Assembly (NCBI GenBank): GCA_964247725.1
Contig: CAXTVM010000015.1
Coordinates: 1-64,000 of the forward strand
Reading direction: 5' to 3'
Length of the DNA stretch: 64,000 nt
Source: Lichenicola sp964247725
GTDB taxonomy: Bacteria; Pseudomonadota; Alphaproteobacteria; Acetobacterales; Acetobacteraceae
Position 1 is the first letter of the stretch. Each line of letters begins with the position of its first letter. This document shows positions 60,285 through 64,000 of this stretch, piece after piece. The translations under genes and the position numbers were made by a program. The notes below the pieces were generated by a model that searched no databases, was not told the DNA's origin, and was given only the letters and a program-made list of their open reading frames with translations.

Positions 60285-61043
60285 TCAGGACCCGGACGGC
60301 CGGGGCCAGCGCGCCTCAGACCCGTTCATCGTCGCGAGGACGAGCTCCGGCGCCAGCCGCGCCACGACCCGGGCCAGACGCGAGACCCCGAAAACGATCT
60401 CGTCCCGGTCCGCCAGCAGCCCGGCATGGATCAGCGCAGCCGCCCGGTCGACGGTCATCTTGCGGCCGGCATAGCCCGCCGCCATTGCGGTATCGACCGG
60501 CGGCGGCACCACCTCCACCACTCGTACTCCGGTGCCTCGGAGCGCCCACCTCAGCGTTCGCGTGAACGTCCTCAGACCGGTCTTGGTCGCGCTGTAGGAG
60601 GCGGCGCGGGCGCTCGGCGAGAATACGTAGCCGGTCGTCACGTTCACCACCGTCGCCTGCCGCGCGCGGCGCATGGCCGGCAGCAGCAGGGCCGTCAGCG
60701 CCACCGGCGCCAGCAGGTTGATCGCCACGTCGGCCTCCAGGGCGGCCACGATGCCGGGATCGGCGGGCCCGCACAGCGACATGCCGGCCGCGTTGTTGAT
60801 CAGGACGTTGAGACCCGGGAAGTCGGTGTCGATCGTCGCCGCCAGCGCCGCGCGGTCCGCCGGATCGGACAGATCCGCCCGGATCGCGACCAGTCCCGGC
60901 ACCGAAGCGCGCGCGGCCGCGAGCCTCTCCTCGTCGCGGCCACAGACGATCACGGCGTTCCCGGCGATCAGCCTGCGGGCCAGCGCCAGACCGAGGCCGC
61001 CGGCGCCGCCGGTGATCAGCACGGTGTTGCCCTGGGCGTCCAT
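60285..61043 (-). CDS. SDR-family oxidoreductase (DltE-like)
   Basis: A short-chain dehydrogenase of 252 residues. LITGGAGGLGLALARRL is the cofactor loop; NVLINNAAG, VNVTTGYVFSPSARAASYSATKTGL (Ser/Tyr/Lys) and VVEVVPPPVDTAMA follow. The Asp/Glu-Arg after strand 2 (CGRDEERL) suggests NADP(H). ATG 61043 is the natural start; the in-frame upstream codons overlap the hydroxyacid dehydrogenase region and are rejected. It reads in the same direction, 23 bases after the hydroxyacid dehydrogenase, so it is likely co-transcribed. Confidence 0.88.
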   Translation of the reverse strand: MDAQGNTVLITGGAGGLGLALARRLIAGNAVIVCGRDEERLAAARASVPGLVAIRADLSDPADRAALAATIDTDFPGLNVLINNAAGMSLCGPADPGIVAALEADVAINLLAPVALTALLLPAMRRARQATVVNVTTGYVFSPSARAASYSATKTGLRTFTRTLRWALRGTGVRVVEVVPPPVDTAMAAGYAGRKMTVDRAAALIHAGLLADRDEIVFGVSRLARVVARLAPELVLATMNGSEARWPRPSGS

Positions 61044-61066
61044 GCGGCGTCCGTCGGCTCGCGGCG

Positions 61067-62005
61067 TCAGGAAGCCCGGCGGCCGTCGAGCCACGCGGTG
61101 ATGTCGGCGACGCAATCGCCGTAGAAGGTGCGATACAGGCTCTCGGTCACGTAGCCGAGATGCGGGGTCGCCAGCACGTTGGGCAGCGAGCGGAACGGGT
61201 GGTCGGCGGGCAGCGGCTCGGTGTCGTACACGTCCACCGCGAGCCCGGCGATGCGGCCGGCGCGGAGGGCGTCGAGCAGCGCCGCCTCGTCGACGATGGC
61301 GCCGCGCGAGGTGTTGACCAGCCAGGCGGTCGGCTTCATCGCGGCGATCGCCTCGGCATCCACCAGGCCGCGGGTACGGCGGCTGAGCACAGTGTGGATG
61401 CTGAGGATGTCGGCGCCGGCGAACAGCTCCTGCTTGGAGACGGCGGCGGCGCCGAACGGCTCGGCCTTCTCCTGCGTCAGGTTCTGGCTCCAGGCGATGA
61501 CGCGCATGCCGAACGCGCTACCGATGCGGGCGACCTCGCCGCCGATGTGGCCCAGGCCGAGCAGGCCCAGCGTGCGCCCGTGCAGGTCGCCGCCGATCGC
61601 GCGCTGCCAGCCGCCGGCGCGCACCGAGCCGGTCTCGGCAACGAGGTGGCGCTGGCTGGCCAGGATCAGCGCCCAGCTCATCTCGATCGTCGGCGTCGAC
61701 GAGTAGCCGGTGTGCCGGATCTCGATGCCGCGCTCCTCCGCCGCCGCCACGTCGATGGCGGCGTTGACCGGGCCTGTCGAGGCGATGAGCTTCAGGTTCG
61801 GCAACCGGTCCAGCAGCGAGCGGCGCAGCGGGGTGCGCTCGCGCATGACGCAGAGCACCTCGAACGGCGCCAGGCGCACGGCGAGCTGCTCCTCGTCGTC
61901 GAGATGGTCGGAGAACACGGCGATTTCGGCGCGGGCCTGCAGCCCGGACCAGTCCGCCATCGCCAGGGCGACGGACTGGTAGTCGTCGAGAATGGCGATG
62001 CGCAT
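61067..62005 (-). CDS. D-2-hydroxyacid dehydrogenase family protein
   Basis: NAD-dependent reduction of 2-oxoacids to D-2-hydroxyacids, or a related reaction; 312 residues. NAD motif LGLLGLGHIGGEVARIG (about 147-162); catalytic Arg in NTSRGAIVDE (231-240), Glu in VDVYDTEPLP (about 263) and His in ATPHLGYVT (about 282). The N-terminus MRIAILDDYQSVALAM matches a subgroup often annotated as D-2-hydroxyacid dehydrogenase of unassigned substrate. ATG 62005. Confidence 0.92.
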   Translation of the reverse strand: MRIAILDDYQSVALAMADWSGLQARAEIAVFSDHLDDEEQLAVRLAPFEVLCVMRERTPLRRSLLDRLPNLKLIASTGPVNAAIDVAAAEERGIEIRHTGYSSTPTIEMSWALILASQRHLVAETGSVRAGGWQRAIGGDLHGRTLGLLGLGHIGGEVARIGSAFGMRVIAWSQNLTQEKAEPFGAAAVSKQELFAGADILSIHTVLSRRTRGLVDAEAIAAMKPTAWLVNTSRGAIVDEAALLDALRAGRIAGLAVDVYDTEPLPADHPFRSLPNVLATPHLGYVTESLYRTFYGDCVADITAWLDGRRAS

Positions 62006-62124
62006 GATCGGAGCTCCCCGGGTGCCGCCGGGGCAACGGTCGGGCGTGGGCGGTGTTGCATGGCGCCCCGGGTTGCCGTCACGGCGTGGCGTTCGGCCGG
62101 CTCGACCGTCCGCCGGCCGAGGCT

Positions 62125-63267
62125 TCAGCGGGCCAGCTTCTCCGGAGACGGGTTGATCGGCCCCTTCTGGGCGCCGACCCATTCCCGCCAGATCAGGATC
62201 AGCGCCGCCATGATCGCCGGGCCCAGGAACAGCCCCAGCAACCCGAAGCCTTCCACCCCGCCCAGGATGCCCAGCAGCACCCACAGGAACGGCAGCTTGG
62301 TGGCACCGCCGATCAGCACCGGCCGCACGAAGTGGTCGGCTGCGAAGCTGACGATGAACCCCGCCACCACGATCACCACCGCGCCGATCACCTTGCCGGC
62401 CGCCAGCAGCGCCAGGGCTGCGATGCAGAACGCCACCGCCGCCCCGAAGGGCACCATCGCCAGCAGCGCGGTGAGCAGCCCAAACAGCGTCGGATGCGGC
62501 ACCCCGAACGCCCAGTAGGCCAGCCCCAGGATCACCCCCTCGCCGAGCCCCACCAGCACCAGCCCGTCCACCGTGCCGTGCACCGAGGCGATCACCTGCC
62601 GCCCCACGTCCTCGCCGGCCGGTCCGAACAGCCGCCGGCTGCCGACCTGGAGCTGCCCGGTGACGGCGTCCGCCTCGCGCAGCAGGAAGAACAGGGTGAG
62701 CAGCATGAAGCCCAGCAGCACCAGCCGGTGCAGCGCTTCCGCCCCCACCTCCCGGCCCACCCGCACCGTGCCGGTCCCCATAGCCTGGCTCGTGAGCTGC
62801 GACAGCTGTCCCGGATTGCTCAGCCTCTGCTGCCACAGCGCTGTCAGCTGCTGCCCGTGCGGCAGCCTCTGCAGCATCGCCGGTGCCGGGATGCCGGACT
62901 GCCGCGCGTGCTCCGCCCACTGCGTCACCGCGTGCGCGTCCTCCGCCAGCGGCACCGCCACCATCAGCAGCGGGACCACGAACACCAGCACCACCGCCGC
63001 CACGAACAGCAACGGCAGCCCCTCGTGCCGGTGCTTTGGAAAGCGCCGCGCCGCGCGCTGGAACAGAGGCCACAACCCGATCGCGAACACCACCGCCCAG
63101 ACCAGCCCCGGGAGGAACCCCTTCAAGGTGAACAGCCCGGCCACCACCAGCAGCCCCAGGGCCACCAGTCCGGCGCGCACCTGCGGCCGCGACATCGCCA
63201 CGTCGTCGTCCTGCATGAACGTTCCGGGCCTCTCGATCCGGACCTGCTCCTTAGGCATCGCCTTCAC
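62125..63267 (-). CDS. AI-2E/PerM-family transporter
   Basis: A polytopic membrane protein of 380 residues. About eight helices: VRAGLVALGLLVVAGLF, FLPGLVWAVVFAIGLWPL, LLFVAAVVLVFVVPLLMVAV, a large extracytoplasmic region, then LVLLGFMLLTLFFLL, the VHGTVDGLVLVGLGEGVILGLAYWAFG block typical of the family, AMVPFGAAVAFCIAALALLA, and WVLLGILGGVEGFGLLGLFLGP. The family includes AI-2 exporters and Na+/H+ antiporters, so the substrate is open. Alternative ATGs at residues 4 and 18 are possible. Confidence 0.88.
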   Translation of the reverse strand: MKAMPKEQVRIERPGTFMQDDDVAMSRPQVRAGLVALGLLVVAGLFTLKGFLPGLVWAVVFAIGLWPLFQRAARRFPKHRHEGLPLLFVAAVVLVFVVPLLMVAVPLAEDAHAVTQWAEHARQSGIPAPAMLQRLPHGQQLTALWQQRLSNPGQLSQLTSQAMGTGTVRVGREVGAEALHRLVLLGFMLLTLFFLLREADAVTGQLQVGSRRLFGPAGEDVGRQVIASVHGTVDGLVLVGLGEGVILGLAYWAFGVPHPTLFGLLTALLAMVPFGAAVAFCIAALALLAAGKVIGAVVIVVAGFIVSFAADHFVRPVLIGGATKLPFLWVLLGILGGVEGFGLLGLFLGPAIMAALILIWREWVGAQKGPINPSPEKLAR

Positions 63268-63311
63268 TTATCCTCAATCCGGCCGCCGATATGGCTGCCG
63301 CAGCCAACGCT

Positions 63312-63569
63312 TCAGCGACGGCCGAAACCGAGCAGGACGCCCAGGGCGAGACCGACGCCCGCCGCCGACAGGATGGCGACGAGGGGCTGGTCGGACGCGA
63401 AGCTGCGCACCTCGTCCGCGGCCCTGCCATACATGGTCTGCGCCTGTCCTGCGGTCTGGTTGGCCTTGCCGCGGGCCTGGGTCGAGCTGTCCCCGGTCAG
63501 CCCGCCCGCGGCGTCCTGAAGCCTGCCACCGAAATCCCGGACGGCGCCCTCTACCCTGTTGTCGTCGAC
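63312..63569 (-). CDS. CsbD-like small stress protein, start codon apparently lost
   Basis: The frame encodes VDDNRVEGAVRDFGGRLQDA, then a GKANQTAGQAQ motif and a C-terminal membrane segment (PLVAILSAAGVGLALGVLLG) ending in FGRR. The N-terminal part is clearly CsbD-like (M-V-D-x-N-R-x-E-G-A). However, no ATG, GTG or TTG lies at the expected place: AAGGAG at about 63585-63580 is followed by ACGCAAG and then TCG-GTC-GAC. The first usable start would be the internal Met of MYGRAADEV, giving 40 residues. Either a mutated start codon, a non-AUG start or a sequence error. About 85 residues if the family start is used. Confidence 0.6.
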   Translation of the reverse strand, partial: VDDNRVEGAVRDFGGRLQDAAGGLTGDSSTQARGKANQTAGQAQTMYGRAADEVRSFASDQPLVAILSAAGVGLALGVLLGFGRR

Positions 63570-63610
63570 CGACTTGCGTCTCCTTGCCGAAGCCGGCTGG
63601 GCCGGCGGAG

Positions 63611-63868
63611 TCAGACCGCCCGTCGACCGACGACGGCGTGGTAGATGAACAGCACGACGACGGCGCCCACGACCGCCACGATCATGCTGTAGATGTTGAG
63701 GCCAGTGACCGGTGCGGCGCCGAAGAACGAAAACAGGAACCCGCCGACGAATGCGCCCACGATCCCGAGGACGATGTCGAGGATCAGCCCCTCGCCGCTC
63801 TTGTTGACGATCTTGCTTCCGATGAACCCGGCGATCAGGCCGAGGATAAGCCAACTCACGATCGACAT
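63611..63868 (-). CDS. GlsB/YeaQ/YmgE-family small membrane protein
   Basis: An 85-residue protein with three hydrophobic segments: SIVSWLILGLIAGFIGSKIV, LDIVLGIVGAFVGGFLFSFF and IYSMIVAVVGAVVVLFIYHA. The Gly-rich ...GLI.DIVLGIVGA.VGG.. pattern is typical of the transglycosylase-associated (YeaQ/YmgE/GlsB) family, often stress-induced. GGAGA lies about 7 bases before the ATG. 41 bases upstream of the CsbD-like frame; the two form a small stress-type operon. Confidence 0.92.
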   Translation of the reverse strand: MSIVSWLILGLIAGFIGSKIVNKSGEGLILDIVLGIVGAFVGGFLFSFFGAAPVTGLNIYSMIVAVVGAVVVLFIYHAVVGRRAV

Positions 63869-64000
63869 GACTTCTCTCCAATATCTCTCATGTTTTGCCC
63901 GATGCCAGGACCACTGGCGCCAGGACCACGGCAGCCTGCCGGCGGACTCTCGCCAGGAGGGGCGTCCGGGGCACCGGAATGCCCCGGACGGAACGATCAG

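Overview
The window is a very GC-rich (by eye about 70%) chromosomal segment of a proteobacterium. The gene set points to Alphaproteobacteria, most likely the Rhodospirillales/Acetobacteraceae side: a NadQ-type NAD regulator with a matching operator in front of nadABC, a short RNase D without an HRDC domain, an NDUFA9-like protein, a fused gcvP under a glycine riboswitch, and the lptC-lptA-lptB-rpoN-hpf cluster. I did not compare it with any database, so the taxonomic guess is inference.

Layout. 1-2012: two tandem HlyD-type efflux adaptors on the minus strand, the second cut by the window edge and the first carrying an in-frame amber codon. 2088-8304: gltB and gltD. 8476-10484: an NDUFA9-like epimerase-fold protein, tRNA-Leu(CAG) and a short RNase D. 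10615-15525: lptC-lptA-lptB-rpoN-hpf with overlapping starts and stops. 15874-17249: a two-subunit 3-oxoacid CoA-transferase. 17246-25015 (minus): a compact biosynthetic cassette of a UGT-type glycosyltransferase, a single-module C-A-T-TE NRPS predicted to load glycine, and a penicillin-acylase-type Ntn hydrolase. 25581-28806 (minus): gcvP behind a tandem glycine riboswitch. 28936-33870: a TPR-glycosyltransferase-like protein, cytochrome b561, a family 2 glycosyltransferase and a double-GNAT gene with an in-frame amber. 34540-38640 is sparse: an SDR, a GT-C-like membrane protein and a decayed carboxylesterase. 38906-42086 (minus): a PAS-GGDEF-EAL enzyme in an operon with a BLUF blue-light sensor and a SirB1-like protein. 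42276-44921: alaS. 45402-48146 (minus): a 914-residue DegT aminotransferase / flavin oxidoreductase fusion with a long AT-richer upstream region. 48781-53988 (minus): nadA-nadB-nadC, a fasciclin protein and nadQ. 54309-55960: beta carbonic anhydrase and a secreted EEP-family nuclease or phosphatase. 56150-56935: an IS5-family transposase wreck. 57128-63868: uvrB, an endonuclease III-like gene, an SDR, a D-2-hydroxyacid dehydrogenase, an AI-2E-type permease and two small stress-type proteins.

Three things stand out beyond housekeeping. First, a dispersed family of nested palindromic elements sits in many of the gaps. Complete copies are about 185-193 bp with ends GGCTATCGCAT / ATGCGACAGCC, and one copy supplies the C-terminal codons and stop codons of two convergent genes. 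Second, there are two potential specialised-metabolism loci: the glycosyltransferase/NRPS/acylase cassette and the aminotransferase-flavoprotein fusion. Third, several genes carry single lesions (two in-frame TAGs near the N-terminus, one apparently lost start codon) in otherwise well-preserved reading frames. TAG is also the normal terminator of at least seven intact genes here, so code reassignment is not supported.
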